Position numbers and translations under genes: made by a program. Positions 24,323 through 33,637 of a stretch of 64,000 nucleotides of DNA are shown here, piece by piece. The notes below the pieces were generated by a model, which did no database searches, was not told the origin of the DNA, and was given only the letters and a program-made list of their open reading frames with translations. The first letter of the stretch is position 1; the number at the start of each line of letters is the position of its first letter. The DNA comes from Brevibacillus dissolubilis (lineage in GTDB: Bacteria > Bacillota > Bacilli > Brevibacillales > Brevibacillaceae): NCBI RefSeq assembly GCF_006170445.1, contig NZ_VCNA01000004.1, positions 124,001 to 188,000 on the forward strand. The letters are read 5' to 3'.

Positions 24323-25585
24323 TTAGATAAATTCGCTAAACCAATTCTTTACTTTTTCCATGAAATTGCCATTCTCTTTGTTTTTCTGTGGCTGTACAGG
24401 CTTGCTGGAAGATTTGGCCGGGCTTGGACGTCCGGCTTTGCGTTCTTGCGGTTGCTGGGTGGATGCATACTGGATCAATCCAACCCCCGTCGTATAAGAT
24501 GGGTCGCGAACGCCTATGTAATCAGGAATAGCGACACGAACAGGGGCATTCAGCTCCTCTTTGGCAAGCTCTACCATCCCTGGCATGCATACCGTTCCCC
24601 CGGTCAAGACATACCCCCCGGCGATATCGGAATGAAACCCGAGCCGGAGAATCTCATCTTCTACCAGGTTAAACACCTCAGCAGCACGCGGTTCGATGAT
24701 GGTAGCGAGGTCCACCTGGGTGAATTGCTTCTCCACCTCACTGCCGATGCGCGTCACTTTGAACTTTTCATCTTCGGAGGCTTCGTCGATCAAGGCACAG
24801 CCGTGCTTGCGCTTGATCTTCTCCGCTGTCTCCGTATTGGTGCGAAGTCCAATGGCGATATCGTTGGTGATATGATCGCCGCCGATACCGATGGTGGAGC
24901 TTGCTGCCAGCTGTCCCTGTTCGAACACGGCAATCGTCGTAGAGCCGGCACCGATATCAACCAGCACGACACCCAGATTTTTGTCGTCTTTGGAAAGAGC
25001 TACTTGGCTTGCCGCCAGCGGCTGGAGAAACAGGCCAGCTACTCTCAGCTCTGCCCGTTCAATACAACGTACAATATTGTGAATGACCGTCTTGGCGCCG
25101 GTTACAATGATGCCTTCCATCTCCAAGCGGACACCGATCATACCGCGCGGGTCTTTGATGTTGCCTACGCCGTCCACGATAAATTCTTTAGGGACAACCT
25201 CGATAATCTCACGGTCTGGGGGGATCGCCACGACGCGCGCCGCCTGCATCACACGCTGAATATCTTCTTCGCGGATTTCGCGGTCTTCACTGGATACGGC
25301 TACGACGCCTTGGGTTTCAAACAGTTCAATATGATTACCGGTTATTCCTACATATACATCATCAATGGTAACGCCTACCATACGTTCTGCATGATCGACA
25401 GCTTCTCGGATCGCATGCACGGTTTGGTCGATATCAACAATCGCACCTTTAGTGATGCCTTCAGAGTGAGCTTGACCCACGCCGATGATGTTGATCTGAC
25501 CATTGTTGATCTCTCCAATCATAACCCGGACTTTGGAGGTACCGATGTCGATACTCACGATCAGTTCATTCGATTGATTTACCAA
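24323..25585 (-). CDS. ftsA: cell division protein FtsA
   Basis: 420 aa actin-like ATPase that links FtsZ to the membrane. Phosphate-1 IVSIDIGTSKVRVMIGE at the N-terminus, phosphate-2 VVLVDIGAGSTTIAVF, adenosine motif GGYVLTGGTVCMPG. The C-terminal amphipathic helix FMEKVKNWFSEFI is the membrane anchor, after a Pro/Ser/Lys linker. 103 bases upstream of ftsZ. Confidence 0.96.
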   Translation of the reverse strand: MVNQSNELIVSIDIGTSKVRVMIGEINNGQINIIGVGQAHSEGITKGAIVDIDQTVHAIREAVDHAERMVGVTIDDVYVGITGNHIELFETQGVVAVSSEDREIREEDIQRVMQAARVVAIPPDREIIEVVPKEFIVDGVGNIKDPRGMIGVRLEMEGIIVTGAKTVIHNIVRCIERAELRVAGLFLQPLAASQVALSKDDKNLGVVLVDIGAGSTTIAVFEQGQLAASSTIGIGGDHITNDIAIGLRTNTETAEKIKRKHGCALIDEASEDEKFKVTRIGSEVEKQFTQVDLATIIEPRAAEVFNLVEDEILRLGFHSDIAGGYVLTGGTVCMPGMVELAKEELNAPVRVAIPDYIGVRDPSYTTGVGLIQYASTQQPQERKAGRPSPAKSSSKPVQPQKNKENGNFMEKVKNWFSEFI

Positions 25586-25704
25586 ACCAGTGACACCTCC
25601 CCTAGTTCATCTTTTGCTTTGGCTAAGCTAGAACTACTGCATAAATTATTCCACACAGGATAACCATTCCCTTTTTTCTGACGATGATTTTTTTAAAATT
25701 ACTT

Positions 25705-26052
25705 CTAATCCCGTTGACTGAGCCAGTTGGACAAGAGAATTCGACGAATAACGGCAAGGTTGTTAAAAAGTCGCACCCCGAATGCGACAATCGCCGCCAT
25801 GTAAAGATCAATACCTAAGAAGGCACCCAAAAAAGCAAGCCCGGCGGCGAACAAGGTGTTGAAGAAAAAGCCGGACATAAAGATACGGACGTTAAACATG
25901 CCTTCGAGATAGGAACGGATTCCGCCAAAAATAGTATCGAGTCCAGCCAGCAAGGCGATGGACAGATAACTGGTGTATTCTTGAGGGACGCGCAGATCAA
26001 GCAAAAAGCCGGCCGCGATCCCCACAATCAATCCGACAATAGGAAGCCACAT
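25705..26052 (-). CDS. sbp: small basic protein Sbp (DUF1290)
   Basis: 115 aa with about four hydrophobic segments and family motifs LLDLRVPQEYTSYLSIALLAGLDTIFGGIRS and FGVRLFNNLAVIRRIL. Conserved in Bacillales directly before ftsA; the function is unknown. Overlaps the DUF881 gene neighbourhood with only a 2-base gap. Confidence 0.9.
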   Translation of the reverse strand: MWLPIVGLIVGIAAGFLLDLRVPQEYTSYLSIALLAGLDTIFGGIRSYLEGMFNVRIFMSGFFFNTLFAAGLAFLGAFLGIDLYMAAIVAFGVRLFNNLAVIRRILLSNWLSQRD

Positions 26053-26054
26053 AT

Positions 26055-26822
26055 CTAGGAATCTCCTTTGGCTTTTACTGGAGTCATGAAGCGGATCGTT
26101 TTCTCGCCAGTAAACGCTGGAATCACAAGGTGTTCCCTCTCCTCCATGACAATCTGCTTATTGACAGACTGCAGGAAGAAGTTCTCCACACCTTCTAACT
26201 TTAAACCGGAAATGAGTGTCTCTGGTTCTCCCAGAGCCTTGATCTCATATGGCGGTTGAATCGTCTTGGTATCAACTTGGATCTCATCACCGACATTGCG
26301 GATGGAGCTGGTAGAAATCAGCCTGTTGCCATTAATCGAGATTGCTTTGGCCCCATTGGCAAGCATTTCATTGACCAGCCAGCGCAGGTCGTCATCAAGA
26401 ACTACGCCCGAAGACTCTCCTGATGGTGGAAGGTTGCCTCTCTCTGTCGGATATTCCACAGGAGTGGGCGCTGAGTCGTTGTCTTCAATACGCAGGACGA
26501 TTCCACGATCTTCCAGCGGAACCAGTCCGGCCAACTTCTTGGCACGCTGCAGCTCTTCTTTCATAACCGCGATACTTTCACGGTCATTGAGAGCAGTCTC
26601 ATATTGATAGTTTAATTGATCATACTTAGAAATGTCACTTAGGATAGATTTACTCTTTTCTAGCTCCTTCAATAGGGTCCCACGTAGTTCTGTTATACTA
26701 CGTGACTCTGTGACTTTTGGAGTAAGGTTGCTTTGCAATTGGGTCGCGAGCATAATTCCTATGATAGCACTTATCAGTGTTAGAATAAACGTAATTTTGC
26801 GCTTGCGTACCAGATTCTTCAT
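26055..26822 (-). CDS. DUF881 family protein (second of a pair)
   Basis: 255 aa, type II membrane protein: basic N-terminus, one membrane segment (about 10-27), coiled coil to about 95 and a DUF881 domain (AGLVPLEDRGIVLRIEDND, WLVNEMLANGAKAISINGNRLI, IKALGEPETLISGL). Probably the YlxX counterpart. Overlaps the other DUF881 gene by 4 bases, so they are translationally coupled. Function unknown; always near divIB-ftsA in Firmicutes. Confidence 0.88.
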   Translation of the reverse strand: MKNLVRKRKITFILTLISAIIGIMLATQLQSNLTPKVTESRSITELRGTLLKELEKSKSILSDISKYDQLNYQYETALNDRESIAVMKEELQRAKKLAGLVPLEDRGIVLRIEDNDSAPTPVEYPTERGNLPPSGESSGVVLDDDLRWLVNEMLANGAKAISINGNRLISTSSIRNVGDEIQVDTKTIQPPYEIKALGEPETLISGLKLEGVENFFLQSVNKQIVMEEREHLVIPAFTGEKTIRFMTPVKAKGDS

Positions 26823-27514
26823 CCCTTGTTATCCCCCACAAATGCAGGTAATGAAACGAGATCTTTCTTCGTTACATCGATTTCTACGAACCCTTCAAAC
26901 CAGTCAAAAATGCCTCCGGGAAGATGCAGGGCGCCCTCAAGTACTGCTGGATCGCCGATTGCGGTGATCTCAAACGGTGCCGCTGATTTGACCCCGTTGA
27001 CGATAACGGTCGGACCGACACAGCGGATCACCGTGCCCGATACCAGGCGCTGACCGTTGACACTGATCCCTTCGGCTCCGGCTGCGAGCAGCTCGTTGAC
27101 CACTTTCCAGATGTCTCCTTCGTGCACAATATAGGCGGAAACATTGGTGCTCGTCGGTTTTGGGTTGTCTCGCATGGTGACGATCACACCGGGACCTTCG
27201 ACCTGTACGAGACCTGCGAGCATTCGGGCCTGTTCGAGTTCACTTAAGACCGTTGCAGCCTCGGATTGATGGTCGGCCATCGCTTCCTCCACTTTGGCGG
27301 TCTGGCGTTGTGCGTTCATCAGCTGTTCTTCTAATTTGCGGTTTTTCTCCCGCTCTTCGATGATTCGTTCGTTAAGCTGTGCTTCTTGCTGCCATTGGTT
27401 TTCACTGCGTCGGTCGATGTTTTTGATGCGGGTCATTTCGATTGAGTTGGAAATGAGAAAACCTGTGCTGATCATGACGAATGTGAGATACAAATGAAAT
27501 TTGCGGATACGCAT
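26819..27514 (-). CDS. DUF881 family protein (first of a pair)
   Basis: 231 aa, one N-terminal membrane segment (HLYLTFVMISTGFLISNSI), coiled coil, then DUF881 (AGLVQVEGPGVIVTMRDN, VVNELLAAGAEGISVNGQRLVS, ITAIGDPAVLEGAL). Probable YlxW counterpart. ATG 27514 has AAGGGTGA upstream; a GTG four codons earlier is less suitable. The two DUF881 proteins share the same domain order and likely arose by duplication. Confidence 0.88.
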   Translation of the reverse strand: MRIRKFHLYLTFVMISTGFLISNSIEMTRIKNIDRRSENQWQQEAQLNERIIEEREKNRKLEEQLMNAQRQTAKVEEAMADHQSEAATVLSELEQARMLAGLVQVEGPGVIVTMRDNPKPTSTNVSAYIVHEGDIWKVVNELLAAGAEGISVNGQRLVSGTVIRCVGPTVIVNGVKSAAPFEITAIGDPAVLEGALHLPGGIFDWFEGFVEIDVTKKDLVSLPAFVGDNKG

Positions 27515-27542
27515 GAGTGTTTTCACCCTTCATGACTCGTTT

Positions 27543-28613
27543 TTACTCGAAAGACGGGGCGTTGGCATTGGATGTCGACTCTGTCTGTGCTTCTGGGGAG
27601 GTGTCAGACGAATTCCCCTGTTCATTTTGTTCCGACGCTGCTGGTGTGGCAGGCGTTTCACTGCTGCTCTGTGACTGCGCTTGTCCATCAGATGGGGTGA
27701 TCGCCTCTTGGCCGTCGGCAGCTTCTTGCGTGTTGGCAGATGGGGGATCGGTGCCTTGCGGTGTGCCTTGACCGTCTGACTCTGCCACGTCGCTCCGGGT
27801 CTCTGTACTCTGTCCGAACTGCTGGGCTTCTGCTGCATTCTGCGCGGCTTGAGAGGCTCTTTCCGCGCGTTCTGCTTCATAGGTGCTAAACCACGAGCTT
27901 TCGAACAGGTGGATCACCCCTTTTTGCCCTTTGGGGATCTCCTTGGCGATCGACGGATACCACGGCAGCTTGTCCTTGAGCAGATGGACGGTGCTCTCTA
28001 CCTCGTTGCCGTCACGCATATAGAGGATCACGCGCTCCTTGTCAAAGGCGCTTGGATTCAGCGACAGATCTGAGATTTGAGACAGCATGGTCGGCGGCAG
28101 CTCGCCCAATGCGTGTGCCAGCGTGGCCAGATTCAGCTGCTCCTTGCTGCTCCAGTTACGGATGATGGGCCTGTCCACTACGATCTGTCTATTTTTCGGA
28201 AGAGTCAGGAGCTTGCCGTCTTCTAAGAGCGGCTGCATCTCACCGGTAGACTTGGCTACATAGGCGACACGCTGGTACTCCTTGATCTCCAAACGGACGA
28301 TTCCCGGAAAATCACGCGTAACCTGTGCACGCTCGATTCCTGGCAGTACCGCCAGATTTTCGCGGATGCTGTTGTCCCAGATATTGAGAAATTGCATGCC
28401 CTCGTACAGCCCGGACGCTTGCAGGATCTCTTCCTTGCTGTAGATTTGATTGCCGTAGATCTGAATCTCACTTACTTTGCTGTAAGGGGAACGGAAGAAG
28501 ACAATACCGAGTACGGTCAGGAAAAATAATAGGATAAGAGATAATAGCTTTTTATTTCCTCGCTTCTTCGGCTGGACTTGCTTCACCTGTGGGATGCGCT
28601 CATCAACACTCAT
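27543..28613 (-). CDS. divIB: cell division protein DivIB/FtsQ
   Basis: 356 aa bitopic division protein. Basic cytoplasmic tail, membrane segment (LLSLILLFFLTVLGIVFF), POTRA domain (SEIQIYGNQIYSKEEILQASGLYEGMQFL), beta domain to about residue 240, then a Gln/Ser/Thr/Ala-rich disordered extracellular tail of about 110 residues, longer than in most relatives. ATG at 28613 follows GGAGG by 6 bases. Partner of FtsL and DivIC in the divisome. Confidence 0.9.
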   Translation of the reverse strand: MSVDERIPQVKQVQPKKRGNKKLLSLILLFFLTVLGIVFFRSPYSKVSEIQIYGNQIYSKEEILQASGLYEGMQFLNIWDNSIRENLAVLPGIERAQVTRDFPGIVRLEIKEYQRVAYVAKSTGEMQPLLEDGKLLTLPKNRQIVVDRPIIRNWSSKEQLNLATLAHALGELPPTMLSQISDLSLNPSAFDKERVILYMRDGNEVESTVHLLKDKLPWYPSIAKEIPKGQKGVIHLFESSWFSTYEAERAERASQAAQNAAEAQQFGQSTETRSDVAESDGQGTPQGTDPPSANTQEAADGQEAITPSDGQAQSQSSSETPATPAASEQNEQGNSSDTSPEAQTESTSNANAPSFE

Positions 28614-28670
28614 AGTCATCCTCCGTAACTGGTAAGGGTAGGTTCATGAAAAACGGTCGAAAACGTGAGG

Positions 28671-28695
28671 AAAAGCGGCATATGGGCATGCCGCT
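28671..28695 (-). terminator. intrinsic terminator between murA and divIB
   Basis: Perfect 8-bp stem AGCGGCAT/ATGCCGCT with a 6-nt loop, followed by TTTTCC on the minus strand, inside the division operon. The U-tract is short, so termination is probably partial. Confidence 0.55.
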
Positions 28696-28709
28696 TCTCA
28701 TCAGTGACA

Positions 28710-29966
28710 TTATAGATCAAGTCGGGAGATGTTGGCTCCCAATTGTTGCAGTTGTCGCTCGATTCGTTCATATCCCCGGTCGATATGGTGTACCTGTTCG
28801 ACGTAGGTCGTGCCTTCTGCTGCGAGACCCGCCAACACGAGTGCAGCTCCTGCGCGTAAATCGGTAGCTTCCACTGTCGTCCCTTGGAGATGATCGACAC
28901 CGCGAATGAAGGCGGAGCCTAAGTCGACATAGATGGAAGCGCCCATCCTCGCCAATTCATTCACATGCTTGAAACGTCCTTCGAACACCGTTTCTTTGAT
29001 CACACTGGTTCCCTCTGCTTTGGAGAGGAAGACCATCATCTGCGCCTGCAGATCCGTCGGAAAGCCCGGATACGGCGAGGTGATGATGCGTTCAATCGCT
29101 CTGGAGCGGTTGTGCGCTTTGATTTCCATTATATCATGGTGCGTATTGATTTCAACACCGCAGCTCTGTACCAATTGGATGAGCGCTGTGAGGTGTTCTG
29201 GCATCGTATTGGTCAATTCGATATGTCCATTGGTAAGCCCTGCTGCCAACAGATGGGTACCTGTGACGATGCGGTCTGGGATGACCCGATAGGTGACAGG
29301 ACGGAGACGGTCAACACCGTCGATCTCAATCGTATCCGAACCCGCACCGCGAATCCGTGCTCCCATCGCATTCAAAAAGTTCTGTAAATCCACAATCTCT
29401 GGTTCGCGGGCAGCATTGAGGATTTTGGTCGTTCCTTTGGCCAGCACCGCAGCCATCATAATATTTTCAGTCGCCCCCACACTTGGGAAGGTGAGGAAGA
29501 TGTTATTCCCAATCAATCGGTCAGCCCTAAAGGTGATGTAGCCTTCCGATTCATGAATCGATGCTCCGAGTGACGAGAGACCGGAGAGATGCAAATCGAT
29601 CCGTCTCTCCCCGATGGCACAACCGCCAGGGCGCGAGATCGTCACTTCTCCCAGCCGGGCTAAGAGCGGCCCCATCAGGAAAATCGAGGAGCGCATCTGG
29701 CCCATCAAGTCATCAGGCACATGTGTTATGGATATAGATGAAGTATCGAGCGAAACCGCTCCTTCATGGTGACTCGTTGTGGCACCAAGCTCAGTAAGGA
29801 TCCTCAACATCACTTCGATATCTTTCAAGTGTGGAACATCATAGATATGAAACTGCCCTTCTGCCAATACAGCGGCGGCAAGAATCGGAAGAGCCGCATT
29901 TTTAGCTCCGTGGACTCGCAGACTTCCGGACAGAGGTTTTCCACCTTCGATAGTAAAAGTTTCCAA
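28710..29966 (-). CDS. murA: UDP-N-acetylglucosamine 1-carboxyvinyltransferase MurA
   Basis: 418 aa EPSP-synthase-fold enzyme for the first committed step of peptidoglycan synthesis: enolpyruvyl transfer from PEP to UDP-GlcNAc. Catalytic Cys116 in RPGGCAIGERRIDLH (the fosfomycin target), K22/N23 in GAKNAALP, and the later RADRLIGNN and DLRAGAALVLAGL motifs. Starts 16 bases after the murB stop. Between murB and divIB, a placement also seen in other Firmicutes, though not in B. subtilis. Confidence 0.95.
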   Translation of the reverse strand: METFTIEGGKPLSGSLRVHGAKNAALPILAAAVLAEGQFHIYDVPHLKDIEVMLRILTELGATTSHHEGAVSLDTSSISITHVPDDLMGQMRSSIFLMGPLLARLGEVTISRPGGCAIGERRIDLHLSGLSSLGASIHESEGYITFRADRLIGNNIFLTFPSVGATENIMMAAVLAKGTTKILNAAREPEIVDLQNFLNAMGARIRGAGSDTIEIDGVDRLRPVTYRVIPDRIVTGTHLLAAGLTNGHIELTNTMPEHLTALIQLVQSCGVEINTHHDIMEIKAHNRSRAIERIITSPYPGFPTDLQAQMMVFLSKAEGTSVIKETVFEGRFKHVNELARMGASIYVDLGSAFIRGVDHLQGTTVEATDLRAGAALVLAGLAAEGTTYVEQVHHIDRGYERIERQLQQLGANISRLDL

Positions 29967-29981
29967 ACTTTCACCTCCGTG

Positions 29982-30887
29982 TTACCCCTCGCCCATCACC
30001 AAAACCTCTGGATGCAGATCCACACCGAATCTTTCGCGGACGGTATTTCTCGCAAACTCAATTAAGGTGAGGACGTCGGTTGCCGTTGCTCCTCCGCGAT
30101 TGACGATAAAATTGGCATGCATTTCCGAGATTTGCGCCCCTCCTATACAGTGGCCCTTGAGACCACACGCTTCTATCAAACGCCCTGCATGATCACCAGG
30201 GGGATTGCGGAAAACACTTCCGGCACATGGCATTTGCAGGGGTTGTGTTCTGCGCCGGCGATCCTTGTTGGCTGCAAGCACGGATGCGATCTGTTTGCGA
30301 TCACCCCGCTCCAGCCTAAAGGTGGCCTCAAGCACAATACCCTTGCGCTTTTGGAGAAGCGACGTGCGATAGCTAAACTCTAGTTCTTCCGCGTTCATAG
30401 TTGCGATTTCGCCATCTTCAAAGAGGATTTCGGCTTCTTTTAGTATACGTGAAAGATCTGAACCGTGTGCACCAGCATTCATGTAGACGGCTCCCCCGAC
30501 AGATCCGGGTATGCCTCCCGCAAACTCCATACCAGTTAATCCCATTTTCCCAGCTTCCACCGTCAGGCGGATCATGGAATACCCGGCACCAACACACACC
30601 TCTTCGCCCTCAAATTGACAGTGACTCAAGCCCTCAGCCACTTTGAACACGGCTCCACGTATCCCTCCATCCCTCACTAGAAGGTTGGAACCGCGCCCGA
30701 TTACACTCCAGGGAATCTTGTGACGATGGATCGTCTGGACAGCCAATATCAGTTTTTCCTTGTCAATCGGCTGGATTAACAGATCAGCAGGACCTCCAAT
30801 CCGCCACGTGGTATGGTGGGCGAGAGGTTCGTCAACCCAAACCTTGCCAACACCTGCTTGTAATAACTCTTCTGCAATGTGTTTCAT
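29982..30887 (-). CDS. murB: UDP-N-acetylenolpyruvoylglucosamine reductase MurB
   Basis: 301 aa FAD- and NADPH-dependent reductase making UDP-MurNAc. FAD motif SVIGRGSNLLVRDGGIRG, GGIPGSVGGAVYMNAGAHG, the active serine region CAGSVFRNPPGDHAGRLIE and the C-terminal ANFIVNRGGATATDV. Type II MurB. ATG at 30887 has AGGAGG upstream; the open frame extends to 31064 but that part is untranslated hairpin sequence. Directly precedes murA. Confidence 0.95.
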   Translation of the reverse strand: MKHIAEELLQAGVGKVWVDEPLAHHTTWRIGGPADLLIQPIDKEKLILAVQTIHRHKIPWSVIGRGSNLLVRDGGIRGAVFKVAEGLSHCQFEGEEVCVGAGYSMIRLTVEAGKMGLTGMEFAGGIPGSVGGAVYMNAGAHGSDLSRILKEAEILFEDGEIATMNAEELEFSYRTSLLQKRKGIVLEATFRLERGDRKQIASVLAANKDRRRRTQPLQMPCAGSVFRNPPGDHAGRLIEACGLKGHCIGGAQISEMHANFIVNRGGATATDVLTLIEFARNTVRERFGVDLHPEVLVMGEG

Positions 30888-31045
30888 AAGAGAACCTCCT
30901 GACACAAACGCTAGGTCGAACTTCGGCTTTTTTCTATCACGTGTTTGCTCACAGTCTATGCGAGTGCCTGAGGCGGCGTGACAGATGCCTACTTGAAAGA
31001 TGATAACGTTGCGGCTTTTTCTAAATGGTATGTGATAACGCGAGA

Positions 31046-31077
31046 ACCGCCCAAAGCCCTCCACGGCTTTAGACGGT
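31046..31077 (-). other. hairpin between the ftsW/spoVE gene and murB
   Basis: 13-base arms (ACCGCCCAAAGCC and GGCTTTAGACGGT, 11 pairs) with a 6-base loop in the 230-base leader of murB. No T-tract on either side, so not an obvious terminator; could be an mRNA processing or stability element. murG, normally found here, is absent. Confidence 0.55.
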
Positions 31078-31115
31078 CCTCATCCGTATGTGGTTTCCGA
31101 TAAAAAAGATTTACT

Positions 31116-32207
31116 TTACCTCGCAAAGCGCGAGATATTAAGCAGGATCCCTACCCCGGTCAGCATCAGCGTCAGCGATGAACCGCCGTAGCTTAGGAAC
31201 GGAAGCGTAATCCCTGTAACCGGGAACATCCCTGTCACAACCCCGACATTGATCGTCACCTGTATGCCGATCATCCCGATGATTCCGAGTGCCAGCAGGT
31301 TGCCGAACAGATCCGGAGCGGTGATGGCGACCCGCATCCCGCGCCACAGGAGCAGCAGGAACAAGAGCAAGACCAGTGTGCCTCCGATGAAGCCCAGCTC
31401 CTCTGCTACGATGGAGAAGATGAAGTCATTGTATGGCTCAGGCAGGTACGAGAACTTTTGCCGGCTCTCTCCCAGCCCCAGACCCAAGAGGCCGCCGGGG
31501 CCGATCGCATAAAGCGACTGGATGATCTGATAGCCTTTGCCGAGCGGATCTTCCCACGGGTCGATAAACGCGGTGATTCGCGCCATCCGGTACGGCGCCG
31601 AGAGGATCAGTCCGACGAATCCGGCTACCCCCACCATCCCGAGGGCTACGAAGTGACTCACCCTCGCCCCTGCGGCAAAGATCATCAGCACCGCTGTACC
31701 CATCAACACTGTCCCCGTACCCAGGTCAGGCTGCAGCATGATCAATGCGAAGCAGACGGCTGGGATTGCCAGAGCAGGCACCAAGCCTTTGGTGAACGAA
31801 CCGATCTTCTTCTGGTTGTCCGACAGCCACATGGAGAGAAACGCCGCCACACCAAACTTGGCGAATTCCCCCGGCTGAATCCCGAATGAGCCGAAGCCGA
31901 GCCAGCTCTTGGACCCGTTGACCTCTTTCCCGATGATCAGAACCAGAATCAACAGGCCTATACTGCCGATGAAGCCGACCTTGGCCCAGCGCTTCCAGAC
32001 CCAGTAGTCAATGTTCATCATCAGATACATCGAGGCGACCCCAAGGACTGCGAAGATCAACTGACGTTTGGTGAAAAAATAAGCATCCTCAAACTTGTGA
32101 TGGGCAAACACCGCTGAGGCACTGTACACCATCACGATCCCGATACCCAAGAGCAGCAGGGTAACGAAGATGATCACATAATCTGGGGCGGAACGTACTT
32201 TACTCAT
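31116..32207 (-). CDS. spoVE: SEDS-family peptidoglycan polymerase FtsW/SpoVE
   Basis: 363 aa, ten membrane segments. SEDS signatures: GSKSWLGFGSFGIQPGEFAKFG (with the conserved PxE), LQPDLGTGTVLMGTA (catalytic Asp in PDLG), SLYAIGPGGLLGLGLGESRQKF and FPVTGITLPFLSYGGSS. The location between murD and murB matches spoVE of B. subtilis, but ftsW and spoVE cannot be told apart by sequence alone. Start ATG 32207; AAAGGA about 10 bases upstream. Confidence 0.9.
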   Translation of the reverse strand: MSKVRSAPDYVIIFVTLLLLGIGIVMVYSASAVFAHHKFEDAYFFTKRQLIFAVLGVASMYLMMNIDYWVWKRWAKVGFIGSIGLLILVLIIGKEVNGSKSWLGFGSFGIQPGEFAKFGVAAFLSMWLSDNQKKIGSFTKGLVPALAIPAVCFALIMLQPDLGTGTVLMGTAVLMIFAAGARVSHFVALGMVGVAGFVGLILSAPYRMARITAFIDPWEDPLGKGYQIIQSLYAIGPGGLLGLGLGESRQKFSYLPEPYNDFIFSIVAEELGFIGGTLVLLLFLLLLWRGMRVAITAPDLFGNLLALGIIGMIGIQVTINVGVVTGMFPVTGITLPFLSYGGSSLTLMLTGVGILLNISRFAR

Positions 32208-32233
32208 GATCAAGCCATCCTTTCCGTTCTCCG

Positions 32234-32259
32234 TCCCAGCTTATGCGGCGTGGGACGAA
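32234..32259 (-). other. hairpin after murD without a T-tract
   Basis: CGTCCCA/TGGGACG 7-bp stem with a 12-nt loop, directly after the murD stop and upstream of the ftsW/spoVE ribosome binding site. A possible mRNA processing or stabilising structure. Confidence 0.45.
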
Positions 32260-32260
32260 C

Positions 32261-33637
32261 TTATATAGGCTTGTTTCTAAGTTTATGCACGCCGTCCTTA
32301 AACATGCTCCCCCGCACTTCAAACGACGGGAACATATCCCAGCTTGCGCAGGCAGGGCTTAAGAGCACCACATCGCCGGACTGGGCCAGCTTGGATGCTT
32401 CGATAACGGCATTATCCACAGTATCGACCATCACTCGGTTGGTAATTCCTGCTTCCTCTGCCCGTTTGCATAAAATCTCCTTGGTTTGGCCATAGGTGAC
32501 GATCGCCTTGACGTGCTTCGCAAACACAGGGACAAGCTCGTGAAACTCAATACCACGGTCCAGTCCCCCTGCGATTAAGACAACCGGCTCTGTGGTAAAC
32601 GCGGTAATCGCCTTGGTAGCAGCTTCTGGGTTGGTCGCCTTGGAGTCGTTGTAATACTTCACTTCGTCGATGGTAGCCACATACTCCAAGCGGTGCTCCA
32701 CGCCCGTGAAGCTGGACAGGACACGCGCCATGGAGGCAAAATCAGCCCCGGCGAGGCGTGTGATCGTAATCGCAGCCAGTGCGTTCTCCAGATTGAACTC
32801 TCCAGGCAGTGCCACGTCTTGAACAGCCATGACATCTGATTCCGAGCCAGCCTTATCTTTATACACAATGCGTCCGTCACGGACATATGTACCCTGCGGC
32901 ACTTCCTGTTTGATGCTGAAAAAATAGGTTTGCGCTGAAATTGACTGGGTTGCTTCTCTGATCACCTGCTGATCGTATGGCAGCACCGCATAATCCTGAT
33001 CGGTCTGATTCGCAAACAGCTTCAGCTTGGCTGCCAGATACTCATCCATCGTGCCGTGATAATCGAGATGGGCCTGATACAGATTGAGCAGTGCCCCGAT
33101 ATGCGGACGGAAGGTCTGTGTCCCCATCAGCTGAAAACTGGACAGCTCTGCTACGAGATATTGGTCTTCGCGCATCGTTTCCGCGAGACTGCACAGCACG
33201 GTACCGATGTTGCCTCCGACCACCGAATCCACTTGGGCTTCTTTTAAGATCAAGCCGACAAGCGTGGTCGTCGTGGTCTTGCCGTTGGAGCCTGTGATGC
33301 CGATCAGCGGGGCCTTGGAGAGCTGTGACGCGATCTCCACCTCTGTAATGACCGGAATCCCCAGTTCGATGGCTTGGGCTACAGGCTTGGCCGTGTACGG
33401 AATCCCCGGATTTTTGACAACGAGCGAGACGCCGGGATGAATCAGATCGTCCGGGTGGTATCCGGTGATAACTTGGATCCCCAATGCTTCTAATTCTTCG
33501 ACGCCTGTCGCCTGCTCACGCGGTTTTTGGTCATTGACGATGATCATAGCACCAAAGCGGTGTAACAGTTTTGCAACCGCCACACCGCTCTTGGCTAACC
33601 CTAAGACGACCACTTGCTTATTCTCATACGCTTTCAT
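32261..33637 (-). CDS. murD: UDP-N-acetylmuramoyl-L-alanine:D-glutamate ligase MurD
   Basis: 458 aa Mur ligase adding D-Glu. ATP motif ITGSNGKTTTTTLVG, the ligase motifs AELSSFQL and NLYQAHLDYHG, and EHRLEYVATIDEVKYYNDSKATNPEA near the C-terminal domain. Start ATG 33637 shares a base with the mraY stop (TAATG), with AGAGGTGATG upstream: a translational coupling site. Confidence 0.96.
   Translation of the reverse strand: MKAYENKQVVVLGLAKSGVAVAKLLHRFGAMIIVNDQKPREQATGVEELEALGIQVITGYHPDDLIHPGVSLVVKNPGIPYTAKPVAQAIELGIPVITEVEIASQLSKAPLIGITGSNGKTTTTTLVGLILKEAQVDSVVGGNIGTVLCSLAETMREDQYLVAELSSFQLMGTQTFRPHIGALLNLYQAHLDYHGTMDEYLAAKLKLFANQTDQDYAVLPYDQQVIREATQSISAQTYFFSIKQEVPQGTYVRDGRIVYKDKAGSESDVMAVQDVALPGEFNLENALAAITITRLAGADFASMARVLSSFTGVEHRLEYVATIDEVKYYNDSKATNPEAATKAITAFTTEPVVLIAGGLDRGIEFHELVPVFAKHVKAIVTYGQTKEILCKRAEEAGITNRVMVDTVDNAVIEASKLAQSGDVVLLSPACASWDMFPSFEVRGSMFKDGVHKLRNKPI

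Noticed and set aside
23795-25663. 622-codon plus-strand frame across ftsZ and ftsA
   Set aside because: Crosses two well-identified genes on the opposite strand and shows no protein-like features of its own.
30888-31115. Degraded murG between ftsW/spoVE and murB
   Set aside because: At 230 bases it is far too short, and no MurG motif is readable in any frame.
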